The position numbers and the translations under genes were made by a program. From an uncultured Oscillospiraceae bacterium (GTDB lineage: Bacteria > Bacillota > Clostridia > Oscillospirales > Oscillospiraceae), in NCBI GenBank assembly GCA_947631865.1, contig CANRNF010000028.1, positions 1-34,955 on the forward strand: a DNA stretch of 34,955 nt, read 5' to 3'. Below are positions 1 to 6,767 of this stretch, piece after piece. Below the pieces are notes generated by a model. The model was not told the DNA's origin. It saw nothing but the letters and a program-made list of their open reading frames with translations, and made no database searches. Each line of letters begins with the position of its first letter. Position 1 is the stretch's first letter.

Positions 1-245
1 GTCTTCCAGCCGATGGAGCCCACGCGCTTGATGTCGCCCAGGCTCACCACGCCGCTGACGATGCTGGTCAGGACCACGGGGACCACCAGGAATTTCAGCA
101 GGTTGATGTAGATGTCACCAAAGGGCTTCAAATAAGCCGTGGTGAACGCGCCGCCGTCCTCCATGCCGTACATGCAGGCCAGGCCGGCGACGATGCCCAG
201 GATCATGCCGATAAAGATCCATGCGGGCAGCTTCAGCTTCTTCAT
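1..245 (-). CDS. Dicarboxylate/amino acid:cation symporter, N-terminal part (truncated by window edge)
   Basis: The start codon is at 245 and the gene runs off the left edge, leaving about 81 codons. The visible protein begins MKKLKLPAWIFIGMILGIVA, a first membrane helix, followed by a segment containing GDIYINLLKFLVVPVVLTS and then LGDIKRVGSIGWK. The last two stretches match the conserved N-terminal region of the DAACS family (GltP/GltT/DctA), secondary transporters that import glutamate, aspartate or C4-dicarboxylates with protons or sodium through the cytoplasmic membrane. The substrate cannot be fixed because the C-terminal binding domain lies outside the window. An AAGGAG ribosome site precedes the ATG by about ten bases, and a good promoter lies upstream at 287-315. 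It is transcribed in the same direction as the lipoprotein gene upstream but separated from it by a terminator. Confidence 0.85.
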   Translation of the reverse strand, partial: MKKLKLPAWIFIGMILGIVAGLACMYGMEDGGAFTTAYLKPFGDIYINLLKFLVVPVVLTSIVSGVVSLGDIKRVGSIGWK

Positions 246-286
246 GTTTCACACGCTCCTTCATGCGGAATGATTTACTGCAAAAA

Positions 287-315
287 ACTATAACATATTC
301 TAATGGTAATGTAAA
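287..315 (-). promoter_or_regulatory. Sigma-A type promoter for the symporter gene
   Basis: Read on the minus strand: -35 TTTACA (310-315), 17-base spacer, -10 TATAGT (287-292), about 40 bases before the start codon. The surrounding sequence is AT-rich, unlike the flanking genes. Confidence 0.75.
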
Positions 316-363
316 GAGATTTTTTAACGATATGCGGTTGAACCGGGGTTGAGCGATAAAAGA

Positions 364-386
364 GCGCCCGGCGCAAGGCCGGGCGC
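364..386 (-). terminator. Rho-independent terminator after the lipoprotein gene
   Basis: A 9-bp GC stem (364-372 with 378-386) with loop GCAAG is followed on the minus strand by TCTTTTAT. It lies 16 bases past the lipoprotein stop codon and separates it from the symporter promoter. Confidence 0.8.
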
Positions 387-401
387 GGAAGATGTCGGAC
401 G

Positions 402-1259
402 TTAATTGGTTCCCATATGGACCACCAGGTCGTCGGCGCTCATGAGCACGGAGAAGAACTGGTGCAGGGCAGAGGGCCGGCCGGCGAAGGCCCACTGGCC
501 GTCCCGCAGCTCGTAGCGGACGGACACGCTGTCCGCTGGCAGCCGGGCCGCGGCTGTGGTGTAAGACAGGTCGAAGCTGTAGGCGTCCTCCTCCTGGTCC
601 GGGACCATGGTGAGCTCGCAGAGGAAGCCCAATGTCTCGGACACGTCGGCCCTGCCCACGCAGAGGACGCCGTCCACGTCCTGGGCGCCGATCTCGTCCA
701 GGAACACGTCCGCGATCTCCTCATGGAAGTGGCGGCAGGCGGCGGCGAACAGCTCGTCGCAGGAGGAGAATGTGCCCTCCTTCACCGGCCAGAGCTGGAT
801 GTCCCCCGTGCGGCGGTGGGCCACAGAGGCGGGGTCCTCGGCCGCCGGGTCGATGACCTTGGAGGCATTGTATATCCAGTCGCCGTAGAAGCTGAGAGCG
901 GCGTTCATGGCGGTCACCAGATCGTTTTCCGAGAGCTTGCCGGCCTTGAAAGCGGCGGGCTTAGGCTCGTCGGCTTCCTCTGGGGCGCCGGCCGATTCAG
1001 GTTCGTCGGCCGCGGCGGGCTCATCGGTGGCTTCGGGCTTGTCGGTGGCTTTAGGCTCTTCCGTGGCCTTGGGCGCGGGAGAGGGCGCCTCCGTGGGCTC
1101 GGGCTCGGCAGTGGCGGGGGCCAGCTCGTCGTTGGCCGGGCCCTGGGGCAGGGCGCCCACGCCGTCCGGGTCCAGCACGTCCGGCCCGGAGGCGGTCCGG
1201 GCGCAGCCGGCCAGCAGCATCAGCGCCAGCAGGAGGGCCAGAAGATGTATCCGCTTCAT
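402..1259 (-). CDS. Predicted lipoprotein with Pro/Glu/Ala-rich stalk and unknown globular domain
   Basis: This 285-residue protein starts with MKRIHLLALLLALMLLAGC: a basic N-terminus, hydrophobic core and LAGC lipobox with acylated Cys at residue 19, so it should be anchored to the outer face of the membrane. Residues of about 45-100 form a low-complexity stalk made of repeated EP/TEEPKATDKPEATDEP-like units. The remaining ~180 residues form a domain I do not recognise; it contains the phrases FYGDWIYNAS and YELRDGQWAFAGRPS. The ATG at 1259 was chosen because the lipoprotein signal begins there and GGAAAGGAA lies upstream; the reading frame stays open further upstream but would bury the signal. 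It has its own promoter and terminator, so it is monocistronic. No function is assigned. Confidence 0.85.
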   Translation of the reverse strand: MKRIHLLALLLALMLLAGCARTASGPDVLDPDGVGALPQGPANDELAPATAEPEPTEAPSPAPKATEEPKATDKPEATDEPAAADEPESAGAPEEADEPKPAAFKAGKLSENDLVTAMNAALSFYGDWIYNASKVIDPAAEDPASVAHRRTGDIQLWPVKEGTFSSCDELFAAACRHFHEEIADVFLDEIGAQDVDGVLCVGRADVSETLGFLCELTMVPDQEEDAYSFDLSYTTAAARLPADSVSVRYELRDGQWAFAGRPSALHQFFSVLMSADDLVVHMGTN

Positions 1260-1305
1260 GATATGATGATTCCTTTCCGAAGGTTTTTCCAATAAGAGCA
1301 CTGTC

Positions 1306-1334
1306 ATTATACAGTATGTCAGCCCCTTTCGCAA
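1306..1334 (-). promoter_or_regulatory. Promoter for the lipoprotein gene
   Basis: On the minus strand: -35 TTGCGA (1329-1334), 17-base spacer, consensus -10 TATAAT (1306-1311), 47 bases before the start codon. Confidence 0.7.
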
Positions 1335-1399
1335 GCGCCGCGCATGTTCTCCCGGAAAAGACATATACTTTACGGAAGAGCAACGAAAGGACAGGTACG

Positions 1400-1864
1400 A
1401 TGAAGAATAAGAAGCCCCTGATCATAAGTCTGGCGGTGAGTCTGGGCGTGGGCGGGCTGTCCGCGCTGCTGACCCGGTCATCCATGGAGAAGTACGCCTT
1501 TTTGGACCAGCCGCCCCTGGCGCCGCCGGGATGGGTGTTCCCGGTGGTATGGACGGTGCTGTTCGTGCTGATGGGCATAGCGGCCTGGCTGGTGTGGGAG
1601 CAGAATGGCCCGGGGCGGAAGGCCGCCCTCACCCTCTACGGGGCGCAGCTGGGGGTCAATTTCCTCTGGACCATCGTTTTCTTCAACCTGGGCCGGTACG
1701 GTTTTGCCCTGGGCTGGCTCATTCTCCTGTGGGCGCTCATCCTGGCCACGGTGCTGCGGTTTTGGAGGGAAAACGCCGCGGCGGGGAAGCTGATGATACC
1801 GTACCTTCTCTGGGTCACCTTCGCGGGCTATCTCAACGCCGGGGTGTGGCTGCTGAACCGCTGA
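1400..1864 (+). CDS. tspO: TspO/MBR family tryptophan-rich sensory protein
   Basis: A 154-residue membrane protein, typical in size for bacterial TspO. Five hydrophobic helices can be traced. The family's hallmark regions are present: PPLAPPGWVFPVVWTVLFVL in the loop 1/helix 2 region, GAQLGVNFLWTIVFF in helix 3 and LLWVTFAGYLNAGVWLLN at the end. TspO proteins bind tetrapyrroles such as protoporphyrin IX and cholesterol-like ligands and are linked to porphyrin, oxidative and stress responses; the exact role here is not shown by the sequence. The ATG at 1400 follows an AAAGGA ribosome site. The gene has its own terminator, so it is probably transcribed alone, directly upstream of the Fe-S operon. 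Confidence 0.9.
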   Translation: MKNKKPLIISLAVSLGVGGLSALLTRSSMEKYAFLDQPPLAPPGWVFPVVWTVLFVLMGIAAWLVWEQNGPGRKAALTLYGAQLGVNFLWTIVFFNLGRYGFALGWLILLWALILATVLRFWRENAAAGKLMIPYLLWVTFAGYLNAGVWLLNR

Positions 1865-1886
1865 GAGGACGGAAAATCGCATAGAG

Positions 1887-1917
1887 ACGCGGTCCGGACA
1901 GGGCCGCGTTTCATTTT
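1887..1917 (+). terminator. Rho-independent terminator after tspO
   Basis: A 9-bp stem (1887-1895 with 1901-1909, one G-U pair), loop GGACA, followed by TTTCATTTT. It isolates tspO from the nifS promoter. Confidence 0.8.
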
Positions 1918-1923
1918 CCCTAA

Positions 1924-1969
1924 TTTTAGGTAGGAAAATTCCTAAAACCTGTTGACACACTAGGAAATA
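1924..1969. promoter_or_regulatory. Candidate Rrf2-type operator overlapping the nifS promoter
   Basis: Nested dyads lie immediately upstream of and inside the nifS promoter: TTTTAGG (1924-1930) with CCTAAAA (1941-1947), inside which TAGGAA (1931-1936) pairs with TTCCTA (1939-1944). A further TAGGAAATA (1961-1969) falls between the -35 and -10 boxes and can pair with TTCCTA at 1939-1944. The same TAGGAAATA element occurs in the dyad upstream of cysK (17618-17626). An Rrf2 regulator is encoded as the last gene of this operon, so autoregulation by that protein is the natural inference; binding is not shown. Confidence 0.6.
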
Positions 1970-1980
1970 GGGTCTATACT
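1952..1980 (+). promoter_or_regulatory. Strong promoter of the nifS-nifU-mnmA-HD-rrf2 operon
   Basis: -35 TTGACA (1952-1957), 17-base spacer, -10 TATACT (1975-1980), 42 bases before the nifS start. A candidate operator overlaps the spacer. Confidence 0.85.
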
Positions 1981-2022
1981 TCTCCATGGATAAAAAGCTG
2001 CTTGGAAAGGCGAGTAGATATC

Positions 2023-3210
2023 ATGTATGTATATGCGGACAACGCGGCCACTACCTCCCTGAGCCCCAAGGCCCTGGAGGCCATGCTGCCCTATTTCACG
2101 GAGGAGTACGGCAACGCCTCCAGCCTCCACACCCCCGGCCAGCGGGCCGCCGAGGCCATGATGGAGGCCCGGCAGACCGTGGCGGCGGCCATCAACGCGG
2201 ACTTCAAGGAGATATACTTCACCGGCGGCGGCAGCGAGGCCGACAACCAGGCCATCCTCTCCGGCGCGTATATGGGCGCACGAAAGGGGAAGAAGCACAT
2301 CATCTCCACCGCCTTCGAGCACCACGCGGTGCTCCACACCCTGGATAAGCTGAAAAAGGAAGGCTTTGAGATCACCCTGCTGCCGGTACATGAAAACGGC
2401 GTGGTGACGGCCGATGACGTGGCCGCCGCCATCCGGGAGGACACGGCTCTCGTGACCATCATGATGGTGAATAACGAGATAGGCACCGTCCAGCCCATCG
2501 CCGAGATCGGCGCGGTGTGCAGGGAAAAGGGCGTGCTTTTCCACACCGATGCGGTCCAGGCTGTGGGCCACATCCCCGTGGACGTGAAGGCCCTGAACGT
2601 GGATATGCTCTCCATGGCGGCCCACAAGTTCCACGGCCCCAAGGGCGTGGGAGCCCTGTACGCCCGGAAGGGCGTGCCCCTGGTGAACGTGATAGAGGGC
2701 GGCCAGCAGGAGCGGGGCAAGCGGGGCGGCACCGAGAACATCCCCGGCATCGTGGGCATGGCCGCGGCGCTGAAGGAATCCGTGGAGGACCTGGACCACG
2801 ACATGGCCTACGTCACCGGCCTGCGGGAAAAGCTCATCACGGCGCTGTCGGAGATCCCCCACAGCCGCCTCAACGGCGATAGGGAAAAGCGCAATCCCGG
2901 CACGGTGAACTTCTGCTTCGAGGGCATCGAGGGAGAGGGCCTTCTGCTGTGGCTGGACCAGAAGGGCGTGGCGGCCTCCTCGGGCAGCGCCTGCACCTCC
3001 GGGTCCCTGGACCCCAGCCACGTGCTGCTGGCCCTGGGCCTGCCCCACGAGGTGGCCCACGGCAGCCTGCGCCTCAGCATAGACGCCCGCAACACGGAAG
3101 AAGAGATAGACCACATCATCCAGGCTGTGCCTGAGGTGGTGGAGTATCTTCGGGATATGTCCCCGGTGTGGGACGAGCTCGAGCGGGGCCTGACGCCCCA
3201 CCTTATCTGA
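2023..3210 (+). CDS. nifS: Cysteine desulfurase, NifS/IscS family
   Basis: A 395-residue PLP enzyme that converts cysteine to alanine and passes the sulfane sulfur to a scaffold for Fe-S clusters or to tRNA thiolation enzymes. Visible landmarks are ADNAATT at the N-terminus, the PLP Schiff-base lysine K202 in SMAAHKFHGPKGVGALY, and the catalytic C324 in SSGSACTSG on the mobile loop typical of class I desulfurases. Length matches NifS/IscS. The ATG at 2023 begins MYVYADNAATT; an in-frame TTG at 2002 overlaps the probable ribosome site and was not used. It is first in an operon with a U-type scaffold and MnmA, so it probably supplies sulfur to both. Nothing in the window suggests nitrogen fixation; the name reflects family similarity only. 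Confidence 0.95.
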   Translation: MYVYADNAATTSLSPKALEAMLPYFTEEYGNASSLHTPGQRAAEAMMEARQTVAAAINADFKEIYFTGGGSEADNQAILSGAYMGARKGKKHIISTAFEHHAVLHTLDKLKKEGFEITLLPVHENGVVTADDVAAAIREDTALVTIMMVNNEIGTVQPIAEIGAVCREKGVLFHTDAVQAVGHIPVDVKALNVDMLSMAAHKFHGPKGVGALYARKGVPLVNVIEGGQQERGKRGGTENIPGIVGMAAALKESVEDLDHDMAYVTGLREKLITALSEIPHSRLNGDREKRNPGTVNFCFEGIEGEGLLLWLDQKGVAASSGSACTSGSLDPSHVLLALGLPHEVAHGSLRLSIDARNTEEEIDHIIQAVPEVVEYLRDMSPVWDELERGLTPHLI

Positions 3211-3225
3211 CAGGAGGCAACTATT

Positions 3226-3675
3226 ATGGCACTTTATTCCGAGACTGTGATGGACCACTTCCAGCATCCCCGCAATGTGGGCGAGATGCCCGACGCCGAC
3301 GGGATCGGCGAGGTGGGCAACGCCGTCTGCGGCGACATCATGCGCATGTATATCAAGGTGAAGGACGGCGTCATCACCGACGTGAAGTTCAAGACCTTCG
3401 GCTGCGGCAGCGCCATCGCCAGCTCCTCCATGGCCACGGAGATGATCAAGGGCAAGCCCATCGAGGAGGCTCTGGAGCTCAGCAACAAGGCTGTGGCTCA
3501 GGCCCTGGACGGCCTGCCTGCCCATAAGCTGCACTGCTCCGTCCTGGCGGAGGAGGCGGTCCGGGCCGCTGTGAAGGACTACTACGACAAGAACAACATC
3601 AGCTACGACCCCGCGGTGTTCGGCTGCGACATGGCCTGCGCCCACGAGCATGACCACGCGCCCGCCGAGGAGTGA
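3226..3675 (+). CDS. nifU: Fe-S cluster assembly scaffold, NifU/IscU N-terminal type
   Basis: A 149-residue scaffold on which [2Fe-2S]/[4Fe-4S] clusters are built before transfer to apoproteins. It opens with YSETVMDHFQHPRNVGEM, the standard U-type start, and has the three conserved ligand cysteines: C35 in GNAVCGD, C60 in FGCGSA and C104 in LHCSVLAEEA. Lengths and motifs match the stand-alone NifU-like scaffold paired with NifS in Clostridia. The tail is unusual, ending GCDMACAHEHDHAPAEE with extra Cys and His residues. An AGGAGG site lies nine bases before the ATG, and the gene begins 15 bases after nifS. Its 3' end overlaps the likely start of mnmA by 26 bases. Confidence 0.93.
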   Translation: MALYSETVMDHFQHPRNVGEMPDADGIGEVGNAVCGDIMRMYIKVKDGVITDVKFKTFGCGSAIASSSMATEMIKGKPIEEALELSNKAVAQALDGLPAHKLHCSVLAEEAVRAAVKDYYDKNNISYDPAVFGCDMACAHEHDHAPAEE

Positions 3676-4756
3676 TATCCAGCCGGGCAGGGCGCTCATC
3701 GCCATGTCCGGCGGTGTGGACTCCAGCGTGGCGGCCCTGCTGATGCAGAGGGCGGGCTGCGAGTGCCTGGGCGTGACCATGAAGCTGTACGAGGGCGAGA
3801 CGGGGGACAAGACCTGCTGCACCGCCGACGACGCGGCCGACGCCCATGCCGTGGCGGCCCGGCTGGGGATGCCCTTTTACGTGTTCAACATGTGCGCCGA
3901 CTTTGACCGGGAGGTCATCGGTCGATTCGTGGCCGCTTACGAGGCGGGGGACACCCCCAATCCCTGCATCCAGTGCAACCGGCACATGAAGTTTGATAAG
4001 CTCCTGGAAAAGGCCTGGACGCTTGGCTGCGAATACCTGGCCACAGGCCACTACGCCCGGGTGGAGCAGGGACCAGAGGGACGGTGGCTTTTGAAAAAGG
4101 CCGCCGATCCCCACAAGGATCAGAGCTACGTGCTGTACATGCTCGGCCAGGAGCAGTTGGCCCACGTCCGGTTCCCTCTGGGGGGCATGACGAAGGAGGC
4201 TGTGCGGGCCCTGGCGGAGGAGAACGGCTTTGTCAACGCCCGCAAGCGGGACAGCCAGGACATCTGCTTTGTCCCCGATGGGGATTACGCCGCCTTCATC
4301 CGCCGGTATACCGGCAGGGACTATCCCGCCGGGGACTTCGTGGACGAGGAAGGCCGTGTGCTGGGCCGGCACCAGGGCCAGATCGCCTATACCATCGGCC
4401 AGCGCCGGGGATTGGGCGTGTCCGGCGGCCGGCGGCTCTATGTCTGCGGGAAGGATAAGGACGCCAACACCGTCCTCCTGGGCGACAACGAAAAACTCTT
4501 TACCCGGCGGCTCATCGCCCGGGACATCAACCTCATCCCCCGGGACAAGCTGGATGGTCCCATTCGGTGCAAAGCCCGGATACGGTACAAGCACGCCGAG
4601 CAGCCCGCCACCGTGAGCCAGACGGGGCCGGACGAGCTGGAGGTGGTGTTCGACGAGCCCCAGCGAGCCATCACCAGCGGCCAGGCCGTGGTCCTGTACG
4701 ACGGGGATCTGGTTTTGGGCGGGGGGAGGATTGCCAAAACGGAGGATATGCTATGA
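3650..4756 (+). CDS. mnmA: tRNA-specific 2-thiouridylase MnmA
   Basis: Catalyses ATP-dependent 2-thiolation of the wobble uridine U34 in tRNA-Lys, -Glu and -Gln, using sulfur from the desulfurase encoded two genes upstream. The protein has the PP-loop SGGVDSS (residues 20-26), TGHYARV, and the two catalytic cysteines of the family: C109 in NPCIQCN and C206 in DSQDICF. Total length is 368 residues, as expected. The start is uncertain: the ATG at 3650 lies inside nifU without a clear ribosome site, while GAGGAG at 3667-3672 precedes an in-frame ATC at 3677, so a shorter product from a non-ATG codon is possible. The stop overlaps the next start (ATGA), indicating translational coupling. Confidence 0.93.
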   Translation: MTTRPPRSDIQPGRALIAMSGGVDSSVAALLMQRAGCECLGVTMKLYEGETGDKTCCTADDAADAHAVAARLGMPFYVFNMCADFDREVIGRFVAAYEAGDTPNPCIQCNRHMKFDKLLEKAWTLGCEYLATGHYARVEQGPEGRWLLKKAADPHKDQSYVLYMLGQEQLAHVRFPLGGMTKEAVRALAEENGFVNARKRDSQDICFVPDGDYAAFIRRYTGRDYPAGDFVDEEGRVLGRHQGQIAYTIGQRRGLGVSGGRRLYVCGKDKDANTVLLGDNEKLFTRRLIARDINLIPRDKLDGPIRCKARIRYKHAEQPATVSQTGPDELEVVFDEPQRAITSGQAVVLYDGDLVLGGGRIAKTEDML

Positions 4757-5328
4757 CGAGAGACGAGGCGTGGGCCCTGCTCACGAAGTACAATAAAGAC
4801 CACTTCCACCTGCAGCACGCGCTGACGGTGGAGGGGGTCATGCGCTGGTACGCTGGTGAGCTTGGCTATGGCGACGAGGCGGACTTCTGGGCCATAGTGG
4901 GGCTTTTGCACGACCTGGACTTCGAGATGTGGCCGGAGGAGCACTGCGTAAAGCAGCAGGAGCTCATGCGGGACGCGGGGGTGGACGAGGCCGTCATCCA
5001 CGCCACGTGCTGCCACGGATGGGGCCTGACCGGCGTGGATATGGAGCCCACCCACCAGATGGAAAAGGTCCTGTTCGCCGCCGACGAGCTCACCGGGCTC
5101 ATCGGGGCGGCGGCCCTCATGCGGCCTTCCAAGAGCGTGCAGGACATGGAGGTCAAGAGCCTCAAAAAGAAGTTCAAGTCCACCGGCTTCGCCGCCGGCT
5201 GCTCCCGGGAGGTCATCCAGAAGGGCGCTGATATGCTGGGCTGGCCCCTGGAGGAGCTGATGGAGAAGACCATCCTGGCCATGCGCTCCTGCGAGGCGGA
5301 GGTCCAGGCCGCGGTGGAAAAGCTCTGA
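4753..5328 (+). CDS. HD-superfamily predicted metal-dependent phosphohydrolase
   Basis: A 191-residue soluble protein with the HD motif in GLLHDLDFEMWPEEH (H53, D54) and an upstream histidine in HFHLQHALTVEGVM (H22). It resembles the small stand-alone 'predicted hydrolase, HD superfamily' group that acts on an unknown phosphorylated substrate. The start overlaps the mnmA stop by four bases (ATGA), so the two are translationally coupled. Its place between a tRNA thiolation enzyme and an Fe-S regulator hints at a role in tRNA or nucleotide quality control or in sulfur metabolism, but that is guesswork from position. Sequence near the C-terminus is Lys-rich (SLKKKFKSTGF). Confidence 0.85.
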   Translation: MTRDEAWALLTKYNKDHFHLQHALTVEGVMRWYAGELGYGDEADFWAIVGLLHDLDFEMWPEEHCVKQQELMRDAGVDEAVIHATCCHGWGLTGVDMEPTHQMEKVLFAADELTGLIGAAALMRPSKSVQDMEVKSLKKKFKSTGFAAGCSREVIQKGADMLGWPLEELMEKTILAMRSCEAEVQAAVEKL

Positions 5329-5363
5329 GCGGTCAGTTCAAAAATCCTTGAGAAGGTGACGAT

Positions 5364-5801
5364 ATGAAGATATCGACCAGAGGCAGATACGCCCTGCGGA
5401 CCATGGTGGACCTGGCCCAGCACAGCGGCGAGGGGCTGGTGACGCTGAAAGACGTGGCCGCCCGGCAGGACCTGAGCCAGAAGTATCTGGAGCAGATCGT
5501 GACCCAGCTGAGCAAGGCGGGGCTGGTCAAGGGCACCCGGGGCCCTCAGGGGGGCTACAAGCTGGCCCGGGCCCCCAAGGACTACACCGTGGCGGAGATC
5601 CTGGAGCTGGTGGAGGGGAGCCTGGCCCCGGTGGAATGCCTGGAGGCGGACACCAACCAGTGTGACCGCTGCTCCTCCTGCGCCACCATCGACATGTGGA
5701 CAGGCCTCTATAAGGTGGTCACGGACTATCTGGGGAACATCACCCTGGAGGATGTGGTCCGCCGGGCCGACGCCAACGCCGGCAACGACTATATGATCTG
5801 A
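5364..5801 (+). CDS. Rrf2 family transcriptional regulator (IscR/CymR-like)
   Basis: A 145-residue winged-helix regulator. It begins MKISTRGRYALRTMVDLA, the Rrf2 signature, followed by the recognition region LSQKYLEQIVTQLSKAGLVKG and the wing GPQGGYKLAR. Cysteines C92, C100, C103 and C106 are clustered in the stretch ECLEADTNQCDRCSSC; IscR-type members bind a [2Fe-2S] cluster with three cysteines in this region, so redox or Fe-S sensing is likely. CymR of Bacillus sits beside a desulfurase and mnmA in a similar way and controls cysteine genes, which makes cysK (17.6 kb) a plausible second target. An AAGGTGA ribosome site precedes the ATG. It is the last gene of the operon, 35 bases after the HD gene and 10 bases before a strong terminator. 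Confidence 0.92.
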   Translation: MKISTRGRYALRTMVDLAQHSGEGLVTLKDVAARQDLSQKYLEQIVTQLSKAGLVKGTRGPQGGYKLARAPKDYTVAEILELVEGSLAPVECLEADTNQCDRCSSCATIDMWTGLYKVVTDYLGNITLEDVVRRADANAGNDYMI

Positions 5802-5810
5802 CAGCGGCAT

Positions 5811-5850
5811 GCAAAAGCCCGCCGTCCTTTGTGGGACGGCGGGCTTTTGC
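5811..5850 (+). terminator. Strong terminator ending the nifS operon
   Basis: A perfect 17-bp stem, GCAAAAGCCCGCCGTCC (5811-5827) with its complement at 5834-5850, and a six-base loop. The A and T tracts on each side make it work in either direction. Confidence 0.9.
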
Positions 5851-5903
5851 TGTATCCGGACGGGCAGGCGGCGCATAGGCTGGGGGAGAAAGGGGAGAGG
5901 TCT

Positions 5904-6716
5904 ATGAGCAGCGCGTCCAGGGTGATCGCCGTGGCTACGGCGGAGATAGGCTACAAGGAGAAGGCGTCCAACGCTGACCTGGACAGTCCCGCCGCCAACG
6001 CCGGCGGCGCCAACTGGAACAAATACGCCCGGGACCTGGCGGCCGCGGGCTATTATAACGGCAACAAGAACGGCTACGAGTGGTGCGACGTGTTCGTAGA
6101 CTGGTGCTTTTTGAAGGCCTGCGGCAGCAAGGCGGAGGCCCAGCGCGTCCAGTGCCAGACCGGGCCTCTGGGCGCGGCGGTGAACTACAGCGCGGACTAC
6201 TATAAAGCTCAAGGCCGGTACGATAAGACGCCCCGGCCGGGGGACCAGGTGTTCTACCAGGAAGGCGGGAAACTGGTCCACACGGGGATCGTGACGAAGG
6301 TGACGGCGGAGCAGATCACCACCGTGGAGGGCAACACCTCCAACGAAGTGCGCCGCCGGACCCACAGCCGGACGGACAGCTATATCGCCGGATATGGTCA
6401 TCCCCGGTACGAGGACAGCGCCGATGTGCCCGCCATCGCCCCGACGGAGAAGCTGGGCCGGGCGGTGACGGTGACCCTGAACCTGCTCAAGGCCGGCAGC
6501 ACCGGCCCCCAGGTGAAGACGGTGCAGCGGCTTCTGAACGCCGCCGGATACACCGACGCCGGGGGCAGGACTCTGGCCGAGGACGGCCAGTACGGCGCCG
6601 GGACAAAGGCGGCGGTGGCCAAGGCCCAGAAGGACCTGTTCCCCACAGAGCCCGCCCAGTGGGACGGCCTGGTGGGGGCAAGGACCTGGGAGGGCCTCCT
6701 CCGGGAGATGCGGTAA
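5904..6716 (+). CDS. CHAP-domain peptidoglycan hydrolase with C-terminal peptidoglycan-binding domain
   Basis: A 270-residue protein. Residues 1-165 form a CHAP amidase/endopeptidase domain with catalytic Cys61 in EWCDVFVDWC, His126 in KLVHTGIVTK and the following VEGNTS stretch (142-146) that normally provides the polar third residue. Residues 190-268 match a PG_binding_1 module (LKAGSTGPQVKTVQRLLNAAGY ... DGQYGAGTKAAV), which anchors such enzymes to cell wall. No signal peptide or membrane segment is seen at the N-terminus (MSSASRVIAVATAEIGYKEK), so the protein resembles a phage endolysin or a protein exported by another route. The ATG at 5904 follows GGGGAGAGG. The gene sits alone between two hairpin terminators; no phage genes are nearby. 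Confidence 0.88.
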   Translation: MSSASRVIAVATAEIGYKEKASNADLDSPAANAGGANWNKYARDLAAAGYYNGNKNGYEWCDVFVDWCFLKACGSKAEAQRVQCQTGPLGAAVNYSADYYKAQGRYDKTPRPGDQVFYQEGGKLVHTGIVTKVTAEQITTVEGNTSNEVRRRTHSRTDSYIAGYGHPRYEDSADVPAIAPTEKLGRAVTVTLNLLKAGSTGPQVKTVQRLLNAAGYTDAGGRTLAEDGQYGAGTKAAVAKAQKDLFPTEPAQWDGLVGARTWEGLLREMR

Positions 6717-6721
6717 ATGCA

Positions 6722-6753
6722 GATCGCCCCGCCGGGTGACCGGCGGGGCGATC
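6722..6753. terminator. Shared hairpin between convergent CHAP and rubrerythrin genes
   Basis: A 14-bp perfect stem (6722-6735 with 6740-6753), loop GTGA, between two convergent stop codons. T tracts are poor on both sides, so termination strength is uncertain. Confidence 0.65.
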
Positions 6754-6767
6754 GGTTACGGGAGATA

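Noticed and set aside
3226-3675. Nitrogen-fixation role for the NifS/NifU pair
   Set aside because: No nif structural or accessory genes are near; the mnmA and Rrf2 context indicates general Fe-S and tRNA sulfur metabolism.
1960-3822. A 620-codon minus-strand open frame opposite nifS and nifU
   Set aside because: It is a complementary-strand artefact of high GC; the plus strand encodes two well-defined enzymes and a consensus promoter.
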